From positions 1 through 64,000 of the forward strand of contig VGID01000018.1 of NCBI GenBank assembly GCA_016868035.1: 64,000 nt of DNA. Direction: 5' to 3'. Shown in pieces: positions 18,409-27,183 of the stretch. A model generated the notes under the pieces. That model searched no databases and was not told the origin of the DNA. It saw only the letters and a list, made by a program, of their open reading frames with translations. The DNA comes from Betaproteobacteria bacterium (GTDB taxonomy: Bacteria; Pseudomonadota; Gammaproteobacteria; Burkholderiales; SG8-41). A program made the translations under genes and the position numbers. The stretch's first letter is position 1. Every line of letters starts with the position of its first letter.

Positions 18409-19309
18409 AACGCCCTTCCCTGGCGTCCACGCCGATCCCCGCATGCCGCATCGCCTCGCGCACCTGCTCGTGGCAGGCGGCCGAAAGAGGGGTGAGCGGA
18501 AGCCGTATGCCCCCCTTGATCAACCCCATCTGCTGCACGGCCCATTTGACCGGAATGGGGTTGGCCTCAACGAAGAGATGATGGTGCAGCGGAAGCAGCC
18601 GGTTGTTCGATTCGCGCGCCTTGGCCGCGTCTCCGGCGAGCGCCGCCGCGCACATCTCGCGCATCAGCCGGGGCGCCACGTTGGCGGTCACCGAAATGAC
18701 CCCGTGGCCGCCCACGAGCATCAGGGCAAGCGCGGTCGCGTCGTCCCCGCTGTACACCCGGAATTCCCGCGGCTTGCGCCGGATGAGGTCCGAGCCCCGC
18801 TCGAGATTCGCGGTGGCGTCCTTGATCCCCACGATGTTGGGAACCTGCGCAAGCTTCAGCACGGTCTCGTTCTGAAGATCGGCGACGGTGCGCCCGGGCA
18901 CGTTGTAGAGGACGCACGGGATATCCACCGCCTCGGCGATTGCCTTGAAGTGGCGATAGAGCCCTTCCTGCGTGGGCTTGTTGTAGTACGGGACCACGGA
19001 AAGGCTCAGGTCCGCGCCCGCCTGCTTCGCGTACGCCGCGAGCTCGATCGCTTCCCGCGTGGAGTTGGCCCCGGTACCGGCGATCACGGGCACGCGCCGC
19101 GCCGCGTGGTCCACGGCGGTCTTGATCAGCAGCCGGTGCTCGTCGACGTCCACCGTGGGCGACTCGCCGGTGGTGCCCACCACCACGATCCCGTTGGTGC
19201 CTTCCTTGATGTGCCAGTCGATCAGTCGGCGAAACGCGTCGAGGTCGAGACCGCCGTCTTCCTGCATCGGCGTCACGATCGCAACCAGGCTGCCCTGCGG
19301 ATGGGTCAT
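18395..19309 (-). CDS. dapA: 4-hydroxy-tetrahydrodipicolinate synthase
   Basis: DapA condenses pyruvate with aspartate semialdehyde in lysine and peptidoglycan precursor synthesis. The TIM-barrel motifs are present: GTTGESPT near residue 44, the YNVPGRT loop near 133, and the Schiff-base Lys in [14 protein letters not shown] near 161. The length of 304 residues is slightly above the usual 290-300. The ATG at 19309 begins [15 protein letters not shown], as in homologues. Strand and spacing put it first in a dapA-bamC operon. Confidence 0.96.
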   Translation of the reverse strand: MTHPQGSLVAIVTPMQEDGGLDLDAFRRLIDWHIKEGTNGIVVVGTTGESPTVDVDEHRLLIKTAVDHAARRVPVIAGTGANSTREAIELAAYAKQAGADLSLSVVPYYNKPTQEGLYRHFKAIAEAVDIPCVLYNVPGRTVADLQNETVLKLAQVPNIVGIKDATANLERGSDLIRRKPREFRVYSGDDATALALMLVGGHGVISVTANVAPRLMREMCAAALAGDAAKARESNNRLLPLHHHLFVEANPIPVKWAVQQMGLIKGGIRLPLTPLSAACHEQVREAMRHAGIGVDAREGRYAAA

Positions 19310-19560
19310 TTAACGGAATTTCCTTACAAATCAGGCACGGTCACCGTTAATTTGGGTGATTTTACTCCAATCGGCTCGGGCTGTGACCGGCAAATTGGGG
19401 GTTGGTTGCCGCGGACGTTACAGGCCGGCGAGTCGAGCACCGCCGTGGCCGGTCGGCTCCCTGCCGGTCAGCCCCATTCAAACGGACCGGAACCGCCCGG
19501 TTTTGCCCTGGAGCCGGGAAGAGCGAGGCGCGCGGGCATGGAGTTCAGTTTGGCACGGGG
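19310..19560. other. Gap upstream of dapA without a clear gene
   Basis: About 250 bases that should contain the dapA promoter. GGTCACCGTTAATTTGGGTGA (19339-19359) is a possible site but no good -35/-10 pair stands out. No gene or strong hairpin is seen. Confidence 0.4.
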
Positions 19561-19755
19561 TCAGCCCTGCTGGCAGCGGTAGAACCGGTTCAGGAAGGTC
19601 TCGGCGTCCGCGTTGGCCAGGTCGGCGACGAGCTCCCCGCACGCATCGGCCATTGGCTCGATCAGAGTGGTGGCATGCGGATTCCAGCCGGCACACAGCA
19701 CCTCGGTGCCGTATCCGCCGGGATGGTTGGCCTCGGTGTCGCGGTTCGGGTCCAT
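19561..19755 (-). CDS. Small hypothetical protein
   Basis: A 64-residue frame from the ATG at 19753-19755 (MDPNRDTEANHPGGYGTEVL at the start); an upstream ATG at 19803 would give 80 residues. The composition looks coding: acidic, with AGWNPHATTLIEP and a helix ADACGELVADLANADAETFL. It resembles short conserved proteins of unknown role in betaproteobacteria. No domain is known to me. It reads in the same direction as dapA. Confidence 0.5.
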   Translation of the reverse strand: MDPNRDTEANHPGGYGTEVLCAGWNPHATTLIEPMADACGELVADLANADAETFLNRFYRCQQG

Positions 19756-19860
19756 GCCGGCTCTAACGCACCGACCCGCAAAAAGGTTGATCCAGGAATG
19801 CACCGGGTTTCACCCCGGCGCATTCCTTATCGATAACAGGCTGGTCACCCTTTCTTTTAT

Positions 19861-20421
19861 TTATGCGCGATCGGCCTCCGAGGGGCGGATGGCGCAGATG
19901 CGCTGGACGAGGGCCGCCCGGGGCTCCTGCACGTCGAGCTCTTCGTACGCGATGACCCGCAGCCGACCCCGTACCACCTCGAGCAGCTCGCCGGGCTTGA
20001 GCAGAAAGTCCGGGTTCGAGGGCCGGCCGTAGCGCTCGTGGCCGACGACGAAAGTCTCGTAGATCAGCACCCCCTCCGAAGCGAGGTTCGCGAGCAGCGA
20101 AGGGAAGAGCGGGCGGTGCAGGAAGTTCGCGACCACGATGCCGGCAAACTGCTCGCCTTCATAAGGCCAGGGCCCGCCTTCGATGTCCGCGCAACGGGTG
20201 TGGATCCCCGCGACCTCCGCCAGATGGGAGAGCAGCGCCGGATCACGGTCCACCGCCTCCACCGGGTGGCCGCGCGCGGCGAAATAGCGCGCATGCCGCC
20301 CGTTGCCGCACGCAACGTCGAGCACTCGCCCACGCGGCGGCACGCGCTCCGCCCAGCGCACGATCCAGGCCGAGGGAACGTCCAGGTGATGACGGGGAGA
20401 ATCCGACATGAGCTTCCGCAT
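19861..20421 (-). CDS. SAM-dependent methyltransferase (TehB-like)
   Basis: A 186-residue class I methyltransferase. Motif I is RGRVLDVACGNGRHARYFA with the acidic end of beta 2 in VEAVDRDPA. The later GVLIYETFVVGHERYGRPSN and a terminal strand pair match small TehB/UbiE-like enzymes often named tellurite resistance methyltransferases. The substrate is unknown. A second ATG at 20409 (MSDSPRHHLD) is equally good. It is divergent from the enolase-superfamily gene at 20510. Confidence 0.8.
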   Translation of the reverse strand: MRKLMSDSPRHHLDVPSAWIVRWAERVPPRGRVLDVACGNGRHARYFAARGHPVEAVDRDPALLSHLAEVAGIHTRCADIEGGPWPYEGEQFAGIVVANFLHRPLFPSLLANLASEGVLIYETFVVGHERYGRPSNPDFLLKPGELLEVVRGRLRVIAYEELDVQEPRAALVQRICAIRPSEADRA

Positions 20422-20509
20422 CCGCGCGGCTCGCGCCCGCCCGGAGGAACGTGGCGTGATTCGCGTTCATAGCATAGCATTGGGAAAAAGCCCGTGACGC
20501 CCGCCGCCC

Positions 20510-21634
20510 ATGCCGAGTACCGAGTTCGAGCGCATCACCGTCCATCGCCTCCAGGTCCCGCTGACCGTACCGTACCGGCTCGCGTTCGGACCAGTCGAGT
20601 TCTACGACACCATCATCGCCGAGATCACGGCGCGCGACGGGCGCAGCGGTCTTGGCGAAGCCACGGTGCTCACCGGGTACACCGAAGAGACGATCGAGGA
20701 CAGCTGGCGCGTCGCCCGCGAGGTCGCCTCGGAAATCGCCCGTCTCGGGCGCGGGGCCGTGCGCTCCCGGCTCGACGCGCTGGCGAAGAGCCATCCGTTC
20801 ACCGCGACGGCCTTCGGCACGGCGCTCGAGATGCTGGAGGCGAGCCCTTTCCTCGAGGTGCGGGACCGCACGCCGGTGGCGCTGGTAGGCATGCTCAACG
20901 CGACCGGGGAGCGCGCGCGGCGCGAGGAGTTCGAGCGCCTGCTCGCCGCCGGCTACCGCACCGTCAAGCTCAAGGTCGGCTTCGACGTCGAGCGCGACCT
21001 CGAGCACGTGCGCGCCGTGCAGGCGCTCGCGCGCGGCAAGGCCGCCATTCGCATCGATGCGAATCAGGGCTACAGCTCCGGGCAGGGCGTCGCGTTCGTG
21101 CGCGCGCTCGACCCGGCGGGCATCGAGCTCTTCGAGCAGCCCTGCCCCGCCGGCGACTGGGACGCTCATCTCACCGTCGCGCGCGCCGCGGCGGTGCCCT
21201 TGATGCTCGACGAGTCCATATACGGGCTCGCCGACATCGAGCGCGCTGCGGAGCGCAAGGCCGCCACGTACGTGAAGGTCAAGCTCATGAAGCTCGGGAC
21301 GATGCACGCGCTCGCCGGGGCGATCGAGCGCATCCGTTCGCTCGGGATGCGGCCGGTGCTCGGTAACGGGGTCGCATGCGATCTCGGCTGCTGGATGGAA
21401 GGATGCGTCGCGGCGCGGCACATTGACAACGCCGGGGAGATGAACGGGTTCCTCAAGGCGCGCCGCGCGCTCCTGACCGAGCCCCTCGAGTTTCACGACG
21501 GCGCGATGTGGCTCAAGCCCGGTTTTGCGCCGCGCCTCGATCCGGAGCGCCTGGAGGCTTTCCTCGTGGACTCGGTGACCTGCCCGGCGCGCACGGTGGT
21601 CGGCGCCGCCGGCGCGAGCGGAGGATCGCCGTGA
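20510..21634 (+). CDS. Enolase-superfamily enzyme, muconate-cycloisomerase/dipeptide-epimerase branch
   Basis: A 374-residue enzyme. Acid-base and metal residues can be read in order: the K-x-K of TVKLKVGFD (about residue 155), IDANQGYS, LFEQPCP and MLDESI for the three Mg2+ ligands, and a Lys in YVKVKLMKLG (about 258). This arrangement belongs to the muconate lactonizing branch (cycloisomerases, epimerases, o-succinylbenzoate synthase). Methylaspartate ammonia-lyase, the usual partner of glutamate mutase, is also an enolase-superfamily member but of another subgroup, so the role here is open. Its stop overlaps the GTG of the next gene, and a B12 mutase follows. Confidence 0.8.
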   Translation: MPSTEFERITVHRLQVPLTVPYRLAFGPVEFYDTIIAEITARDGRSGLGEATVLTGYTEETIEDSWRVAREVASEIARLGRGAVRSRLDALAKSHPFTATAFGTALEMLEASPFLEVRDRTPVALVGMLNATGERARREEFERLLAAGYRTVKLKVGFDVERDLEHVRAVQALARGKAAIRIDANQGYSSGQGVAFVRALDPAGIELFEQPCPAGDWDAHLTVARAAAVPLMLDESIYGLADIERAAERKAATYVKVKLMKLGTMHALAGAIERIRSLGMRPVLGNGVACDLGCWMEGCVAARHIDNAGEMNGFLKARRALLTEPLEFHDGAMWLKPGFAPRLDPERLEAFLVDSVTCPARTVVGAAGASGGSP

Positions 21635-22623
21635 GGGCGGCGGGAATCTCGGCATTCGGCGGGCCGGAGCGGCTCGAGCTGATGAACGTGCCGCAGCCCC
21701 TGCCCGCCCCAGGAGAGGCGCTCGTCAAGATCGAGTACGCCGGAATCAACTTCATCGACATCTATATGCGCAGCGGACACTATGCGCGGTCGCACACCTA
21801 CCCGACGCCGCTGCCGATGACGCTCGGCATGGAGGCCGGCGGAACGGTCGCGGCTATCGGCGAGGGCGTGGGCCACCTCGGCGTTGGCGAGCGCGTCGCG
21901 TACTGCCCGGTGCGCGGCGCCTACGCCGAGTACGCGGCGGTGCCGGCCTGGAGGCTCGTGAAAGTTCCCGACGATGTGCCGATGCGCAGCGCGATCGCGC
22001 TGATGCTCCAGGGCCTCACCGCCCACTACCTCAGCCACTCCGTATTCGCCCTGGGAGCGGGCCACACCTGCCTGATCCACGCCGCCGCGGGCGGTGTCGG
22101 GCAGCTGCTCACGCAGCTCGCGAAGCTGCGCGGCGCGACGGTGATCGCCACCGCGGGCAGCCCGGAGAAGGTCCGTATTGCGACGAGCCGGGGCGCTGAC
22201 CACGTGATCGCCTACCGCGAGCAGGATTTCCGGGAGTCGGTGATGCGCATCACCGGCGGGAAGGGGGTGGACGTCGTGTACGATGCGGTCGGGAAGGAAA
22301 CCATCACGCGCAGCATTCGATGCCTGAAGCGCCGCGGGCTGTGCGTGAACTACGGCGGCGCATCCGGACTGGTGGAGGCGGTCAGTCCGCTCGAGCTCGC
22401 GGAAGCGGGCTCGGTGTTCTTCACGCGGCCGCACCTCGCCGACTACATCGCGACACCGGAGGAGCTCAACGCTCGCGCAGCGGATCTTTTCGCCGCGTGC
22501 CGCGCGGGCAAGCTCGCGGTGAACATCGACCGCGAATTCCCGCTCGCGGAAGTCGCGGCGGCGCACCGCTACCTCGAGGCGCGCAATGCCAGGGGCAAGC
22601 TCCTGCTCGGAATTTCCGGATGA
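21631..22623 (+). CDS. Quinone-oxidoreductase-like MDR family enzyme
   Basis: A 330-residue NADPH-dependent reductase of the zeta-crystallin/QOR family. The N-terminal part reads GISAFGGPERLELMNVPQPL and YAGINFIDIYMRSG. The nucleotide-binding loop is HAAAGGVGQLLTQLAK (about residues 150-165), with DVVYDAVGKET further on. No zinc-binding Cys cluster is present, as expected. The start is a GTG overlapping the upstream TGA (GTGA), so translation is coupled. In this operon it may act on an unsaturated intermediate; this is inference. Confidence 0.85.
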   Translation: MRAAGISAFGGPERLELMNVPQPLPAPGEALVKIEYAGINFIDIYMRSGHYARSHTYPTPLPMTLGMEAGGTVAAIGEGVGHLGVGERVAYCPVRGAYAEYAAVPAWRLVKVPDDVPMRSAIALMLQGLTAHYLSHSVFALGAGHTCLIHAAAGGVGQLLTQLAKLRGATVIATAGSPEKVRIATSRGADHVIAYREQDFRESVMRITGGKGVDVVYDAVGKETITRSIRCLKRRGLCVNYGGASGLVEAVSPLELAEAGSVFFTRPHLADYIATPEELNARAADLFAACRAGKLAVNIDREFPLAEVAAAHRYLEARNARGKLLLGISG

Positions 22624-22630
22624 CGTTTCA

Positions 22631-23077
22631 ATGAGCGCGCATCCCAGGACCATCGTCACCGGCGTGATCGGCTCCGATACCCACATCGTGGGCAACCGCA
22701 TCCTCACCATGGCGCTCGAGAAGGCCGGCTACAAGGCCGTGGCGCTCGGTGCGCTCACGCCCGCCGCCGATTTCATCAAGGCCGCGGTCGAGACCGACGC
22801 CGACGCGATCCTCGTCTCCTCGCTCTACGGCCAGGGCGAGCTCGACTGCCGGGGCTTCCGTGATCTCTGCGTCGAGGCCGGGCTCGATGATATCCTGCTC
22901 TACGTCGGCGGCAACCTCGTCGTGGGCAAGCAGGCATGGCCCGATGTGGAGAAGCGCTTCCTCGAGATGGGCTTCGACCGGGCCGCCGCGCCGGGAACGC
23001 GCGTCGAGACCGTAATCGCATGGCTCGAGCACGACTTCGCCGCACGCGACCGCAATGCGCAAAAAGAGCCAGCCTGA
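22631..23077 (+). CDS. glmS: B12-binding small subunit of a glutamate-mutase-like enzyme
   Basis: A 148-residue cobalamin-binding subunit. The DxHxxG signature is present in IGSDTHIVGNRI, with His18 as the likely axial cobalt ligand. Further B12-fold motifs are ADAILVSSLYGQGELDCRG and LLYVGGNLVVGKQAW. Glutamate mutase S subunits are about 137 residues and pair with the E subunit (here 24630-26123). It begins 8 bases after the reductase gene. The family name is methylaspartate mutase S, but the substrate may differ (see E subunit). Confidence 0.88.
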   Translation: MSAHPRTIVTGVIGSDTHIVGNRILTMALEKAGYKAVALGALTPAADFIKAAVETDADAILVSSLYGQGELDCRGFRDLCVEAGLDDILLYVGGNLVVGKQAWPDVEKRFLEMGFDRAAAPGTRVETVIAWLEHDFAARDRNAQKEPA

Positions 23078-23226
23078 AACCGCCGATAAACGCCGATGCA
23101 CGCCGATTTTTCGAGTGATGAGTGATGGGTAAAAGCCTGTTATTCCTGCGCGAACCAACCCGATTCCCCATTACCCATTACCCATTCCCGGGCGCCATCG
23201 GCGTTGATCGGCGTCTATCGGCGGTT
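23078..23226. repeat. Nested inverted repeat (CCGCCGAT outer arm, GTGATGGGTAA inner arm)
   Basis: Outer arm left AACCGCCGATAAACGCCGAT (23078 on), outer arm right about 23194-23226 ending GATCGGCGTCTATCGGCGGTT. Inside are left units GAGTGATGAGTGATGGGTAA (about 23114) and right units CCCCATTACCCATTACCCAT (about 23165). It sits between the S and L mutase genes, so it would be part of the transcript as a large hairpin. Confidence 0.85.
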
Positions 23227-23236
23227 CCCTTATCGC

Positions 23237-24652
23237 ATGAATGAAGCCGCGCTGCTTATCGACTTCGGCTCGACTTACACCAAGCTGCGCGCGGTGGACC
23301 TCGAGCGCCGCCGCATCCTTGGCTCCGGACAGGGCCCCTCAACCGTCGCCACCGACATCACCATCGGCATGAAGGCGGCGCTCGCCGATCTGGAGCGGCA
23401 TGTCGGCGGCCTCCCGCGCTTCCAGTACCGGCTCGCCTCGAGCAGCGCCGCCAGCGGCCTGCGCATGGTCACGGTGGGGCTCGTGCGCGAGCTCACCGCG
23501 GAGGCCGCGCGCCAGGCCGCTCTCGGCGCGGGCGCGAAGCTCGTAGGCACTTTCGCCTACGGCCTGACCGAAGGCGATATTGCGGCGATCTCCGCGCTCG
23601 CTCCCGACATCATCCTCCTCGCCGGCGGCACCGACGGCGGCAACAGCACGGTGATCCTTCACAATGCGCGTGTGCTGGCGCAGAGCGCGCTCGATTGCCC
23701 GTTCGTCTATGCCGGCAACCGGGCCGCCGTGGACGAAGCGCGAGCGCTTCTCGCGGGGAAGAACGTCGCGTATACCGAGAACGTGATGGCGGAGCTCAAC
23801 GTGCTCAACATCGAGCCCGCGCGCGCGGCAATCCGCAAAGTGTTCATCGAGCGCATCGTGCACGCCAAGGGCATCGACCGCGCGCGCGACGAATTCGACT
23901 CGGTGCTGATGCCGACGCCGGCGGCGGTGCTCGAAGGCGCCCGGCTCCTCGCGGACGGCATCCCCGGAGCGAGCGGCCTGGGTCCGCTGCTCGTGGTGGA
24001 CCCGGGCGGCGCCACCACCGACGTGCACTCCGTGGCGAGCGGGGAGCCGGCCGCGGGCGTGGTCGCGCAGGGGCTGCCGGAGCCGCGCGTGAAACGCACC
24101 GTCGAAGGCGATCTCGGAATGCGCCACAACGCCGCCACCATCGTCGAGACGGCGGGGCTGGAGGCCATCGCCGCCGATGCCGGACTGGAAGCGGGGCGCG
24201 CCGCGCAGGTGCTTGCCGGGATCACCCGGGACTTCGAGCACCTGCCGCAGACGCCGGAAGAAGCCGCTTTCGACCAGGCGCTGGCGCGCGCGGCGGTGAA
24301 GATCGCGGTGCGCCGCCATTGCGGCACGGTGCAGACCGTGTACGGCGCGCTCGGCCCGGTCACGGTGCAGCACGGCAAGGACCTCACCCAGGTGAGCGCG
24401 GTGATCGGAACCGGCGGCGGGCTCGTCGCGAGCCGCGACCCGCGCGCGGTGCTGCAGATGGCGCTTGCCGACCCGTCCGAGCCCTTCGCGCTCAAGCCCC
24501 GCGCGCCGAAGCTGCTGCTCGACCGCGAGTACCTGCTGTATGCTTGCGGACTATTGGGACAGATCGAGCCCCAGGCCGCGCTGGAACTGGCGCTCGCCCA
24601 CCTGGAACCGCTCGGCGAGGAGCACGCGCATGAACGCACCCGGATCGCGTGA
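23237..24652 (+). CDS. glmL: MutL-type ATPase partner of the B12 mutase
   Basis: A 471-residue ASKHA-fold protein of the glutamate mutase MutL family. The phosphate-1 loop is LLIDFGSTYTKLRAVD near the start; further sites are LAGGTDGGN and the adenosine/phosphate-2 region VVDPGGATTDVHS. Such proteins are thought to reactivate or chaperone the B12 enzyme. The C-terminal VSAVIGTGGGLVAS also fits. It overlaps the E-subunit gene by 23 bases. Confidence 0.88.
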   Translation: MNEAALLIDFGSTYTKLRAVDLERRRILGSGQGPSTVATDITIGMKAALADLERHVGGLPRFQYRLASSSAASGLRMVTVGLVRELTAEAARQAALGAGAKLVGTFAYGLTEGDIAAISALAPDIILLAGGTDGGNSTVILHNARVLAQSALDCPFVYAGNRAAVDEARALLAGKNVAYTENVMAELNVLNIEPARAAIRKVFIERIVHAKGIDRARDEFDSVLMPTPAAVLEGARLLADGIPGASGLGPLLVVDPGGATTDVHSVASGEPAAGVVAQGLPEPRVKRTVEGDLGMRHNAATIVETAGLEAIAADAGLEAGRAAQVLAGITRDFEHLPQTPEEAAFDQALARAAVKIAVRRHCGTVQTVYGALGPVTVQHGKDLTQVSAVIGTGGGLVASRDPRAVLQMALADPSEPFALKPRAPKLLLDREYLLYACGLLGQIEPQAALELALAHLEPLGEEHAHERTRIA

Positions 24653-26123
24653 AGCGACCCGATTGCCGCTGTCGGAGAAACGGATACCCGACGAGGTGTT
24701 CGCGCAGATGCGCGCGGAGAACCTCGCGCGCTGGCCGACCGGCGCGGGCGTGGACTTCGATGCGGCAGTCGAGCGCCACCGCTCGCTGCCCCCGCACAAG
24801 CAGCTCGCGTGGGTGATGCGCAAGGCCGACGCCGAGCGCCGCTGCCTCACGCAGCCGCGCGGCGGCTTCGGCACCTTCGAGCTGCAGAAGCAGCTGATGC
24901 AGGTGCTCGATCGCGACGGCCACGCCGACGTCGTGCCGACGACCACCGACAGCTACACCCGCAACGAGCACTGGCACCTCGCGCAGAAAGGCATCGAGGA
25001 GACGGAGAAGATGGGCCGCTCGATGCTGAACGGCTATCCGATGGTCAACTACGGCGTCGAGCGCGCGGCCGAGCTGGTCGACGCGATCAACAAGCCCGCG
25101 ATCATGCTGACCGGCACGGCGATGCCCAGGCTCACCGGGGAGATCGGCTACGCCGGGGGCTACTCGGGCTACCTCGGCTCCGGCATCGCCTACACCGTCT
25201 CGTACATCAAGGAGCTGTCGATCGAGGAAGGCATCCGCAACTACCAGTACCTCGACCGCCTGGTCGCGATGTACCAGGACGCCGGGGTGGAGTTGCACCG
25301 GCGGCAACCCGGCTTCCTCACCGGCACCAACATCCCGCCCTCGATCGCGATTATCACCTGCGTGCTCGACTGCCTGCTCGCCGCGGCGCAGGGCGTGAAG
25401 AACTACGGCCTGGAGATGGGGCAGACGCTGCACCTCGTCCAGGACGCCGCCGCGACGGTGGTCTGCCGCGAGTTGTGCCAGGACTACCTCAGGCGGCGCG
25501 GGCACGAGGACGTCTTCACGTCGGTCACGCTGCTGCACTGGATGGGCGCCTGGCCGCACGATGACGCGCAGTCGGCGGCCCTCATCAGCTACGGCGGGAC
25601 GCTCGCGGCGGTGGCGGGCGCGAACAGTGTCACCACGAAGAGCACGCACGAGGCGTTCGGCATCCCGACCCCGGAGATCAACGCCGAGGGGCTGCGCATG
25701 ACGCGCACCGCGATCTATCTCGCGCGCAACATCCGCCTCGACGGACTGCCGGAATTCGAGCAGGAGAAGGAGTGGATCCGCCGCGAGGTGCGCGCCATCG
25801 TGGACAAGGTGCTGGAGATGGGCGACGGCGACGTCGCGGTCGGCACGATCCGCGCGTTCGAAGCGGGCGTGCTCGACATCCCGTGGTCGCCCAACCGCTA
25901 TGTGAAGAGCCGGATCCTTCCCGCGCGCGACGCGGACGGTTGCCTGCGCATCCTCGATCCCGGCCTCATGCCCTTCCCGAGGGACGTGCTGGAATTCAAC
26001 GAGGCGAAACTACGCCGGCGCGCGGAGAAAGAAAACGTGAGTTACGGCCCGGACCTGGCGGTGTCCAGTGTCTACGAGATGGCGGAGCCGATTGCGAAGC
26101 TCCTGCCCGACACCTGGAGTTGA
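24630..26123 (+). CDS. glmE: Large subunit of a glutamate-mutase-like B12 enzyme, with altered substrate pocket
   Basis: A 497-residue TIM-barrel subunit of the glutamate (methylaspartate) mutase E family. Conserved blocks are LTQPRGG (Arg77, equivalent to the clostridial substrate Arg100), TTTDSYTRNE, MLNGYPMVNYGVE, PGFLTGTNIPPS, KSTHEAFGIPT and VGTIRAFEAGVLDIPWSPN. Aligning from memory with the clostridial enzyme, the segment ARHGTPD becomes MLTGTAM, so Arg149 is Leu160. NEGGGISYNVPY becomes YLGSGIAYTVSY, so Glu171 is Leu182 while Tyr177 and Tyr181 are kept. In the known structure these residues hold the substrate carboxylate and amino group. I infer a related carbon-skeleton rearrangement on another acid. 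Confidence 0.87.
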   Translation: MNAPGSREATRLPLSEKRIPDEVFAQMRAENLARWPTGAGVDFDAAVERHRSLPPHKQLAWVMRKADAERRCLTQPRGGFGTFELQKQLMQVLDRDGHADVVPTTTDSYTRNEHWHLAQKGIEETEKMGRSMLNGYPMVNYGVERAAELVDAINKPAIMLTGTAMPRLTGEIGYAGGYSGYLGSGIAYTVSYIKELSIEEGIRNYQYLDRLVAMYQDAGVELHRRQPGFLTGTNIPPSIAIITCVLDCLLAAAQGVKNYGLEMGQTLHLVQDAAATVVCRELCQDYLRRRGHEDVFTSVTLLHWMGAWPHDDAQSAALISYGGTLAAVAGANSVTTKSTHEAFGIPTPEINAEGLRMTRTAIYLARNIRLDGLPEFEQEKEWIRREVRAIVDKVLEMGDGDVAVGTIRAFEAGVLDIPWSPNRYVKSRILPARDADGCLRILDPGLMPFPRDVLEFNEAKLRRRAEKENVSYGPDLAVSSVYEMAEPIAKLLPDTWS

Positions 26124-26137
26124 AAGCGAAAGCTCGA

Positions 26138-26285
26138 AACCGCCGATAAGCGCCGATACACGCCGATTTTTCGGGTGATGAGTGATGGGGGATGAGTAAT
26201 GGGCGAAAGCCCGTCATCCGCATTACCCGTTACCCGTTTCACATTACCGGTTTCCATCTGCGTTCATCGGCGTTCATCGGCGGTT
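26138..26285. repeat. Nested inverted repeat, copy 2
   Basis: Outer arms: AACCGCCGATAAGCGCCGAT at the left, and CATCGGCGTTCATCGGCGGTT at the right. Inner arms: GGGTGATGAGTGATGGGGGA at the left, and ATTACCCGTTACCCGTTTCA at the right, around GGGCGAAAGCCC, itself a tight hairpin. It lies between convergent genes (24630-26123 and 26322-26807) and may act as a two-way terminator. Confidence 0.85.
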
Positions 26286-26321
26286 GCGTTGCGCTTGTTC
26301 TTGCGATAGCTGACCCGCCGC

Positions 26322-26807
26322 TCACAGCGGCTTGAGCTCGGCGGGCGAGATGAGCACGTTGAACTGCTCGCACCAGATCACGACGCTTCCGTAGTTGGCG
26401 AGGTTCACGCCCGGCGGCACCGGGAAATTCTGGCTGCCCTTGAACGCCTTCAGGCGCCCGAGATCCACGTACATGGACTGCGCGACCTTGGTGTCGGTCG
26501 TCACCTTCTTCTCCGGCACCAGGTAGACGTGGAACTTCGGCCCCGGCCCCACCTCGAAATCGGCCTCCAGGTGCAGGAGATCCTGGTAGACCGTCACGCC
26601 GCCCTTGCCATAATGGATCGGGTCGCGCGGATTGGCGTGGATGAACGTCCCTTGCGCGACCGCTTTGCGCGCCGCGCGATCCTCCACCTTTTCCGTCGCC
26701 ACGATGTCGGCGAGGAAGAGGTACGGATAGACGAAGATGCCCGCCGCGAAGCCGGCCGCGGCGCCGAGCACCCCGCCGATCACGAAGATCACGATCGATT
26801 TCGCCAT
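26322..26807 (-). CDS. Membrane-anchored DM13-domain protein
   Basis: A 161-residue protein with one N-terminal membrane segment (IVIFVIGGVLGAAAGFAAGI) and a DM13 domain outside the cytoplasm. The domain shows GTFIHANPRDPIHYGKGGVT, LHLEADFEVGPGPKFHVYLV and VVIWCEQFNVLISPAEL, with the late conserved Cys (VIWCEQF). DM13 domains have been proposed to have a redox role through this Cys. No partner gene suggests a specific function. Confidence 0.8.
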   Translation of the reverse strand: MAKSIVIFVIGGVLGAAAGFAAGIFVYPYLFLADIVATEKVEDRAARKAVAQGTFIHANPRDPIHYGKGGVTVYQDLLHLEADFEVGPGPKFHVYLVPEKKVTTDTKVAQSMYVDLGRLKAFKGSQNFPVPPGVNLANYGSVVIWCEQFNVLISPAELKPL

Positions 26808-26853
26808 GTCGCCCTCCTTGCCGGACTCGCCTGCCCCGCGCCCGAAGCCGCGC

Positions 26854-27135
26854 CTACGCGTGAAACGCCTTGAGACCCGTCCTGCGGATCAGCTCCACGT
26901 GGCGCCTGCGAAAATCCTTCCACAGGCGGCGCGTATCCCCATAGTACTGCAACCAGTCGAAGAGCAGCAGGTCGAGCGCGGCGCTGGCGATCCAGTTGAC
27001 GCAGGTGTAGCGGATGCCGTCCACCTTCGAGACGAGATCGAGGATCGGCACCACGCTCAGGCGGTTCTCGATGTCGGAATTCCAGAGCGACTCGAGGCAG
27101 GCGATGTTCTTGCGGTGATCCTTCCTGCGGGGCAT
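26854..27135 (-). CDS. Small hypothetical protein
   Basis: A 93-residue protein of mixed helical and beta character (LSVVPILDLVSKVDGIRYTC and FDWLQYYGDTRRLWKDFRR). I know no domain for it. A basic N-terminus (MPRRKDHRKN) and several aromatic residues are seen. It is 46 bases upstream of the DM13 gene in the same direction and could be cotranscribed. Confidence 0.55.
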   Translation of the reverse strand: MPRRKDHRKNIACLESLWNSDIENRLSVVPILDLVSKVDGIRYTCVNWIASAALDLLLFDWLQYYGDTRRLWKDFRRRHVELIRRTGLKAFHA

Positions 27136-27183
27136 GCGTTCGCGTTCCTAAGAGCCGTCTTGCGAGTATTCGAAAAGCATGGA

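Noticed and set aside
20422-20509. Cobalamin riboswitch before the B12 mutase operon
   Set aside because: The gap is under 90 bases and lacks the B12 box and the expected long structure.
23078-23226. Considered a CRISPR array
   Set aside because: Units are short, degenerate and inverted around a centre; there are no constant repeats with unique spacers and no cas genes.
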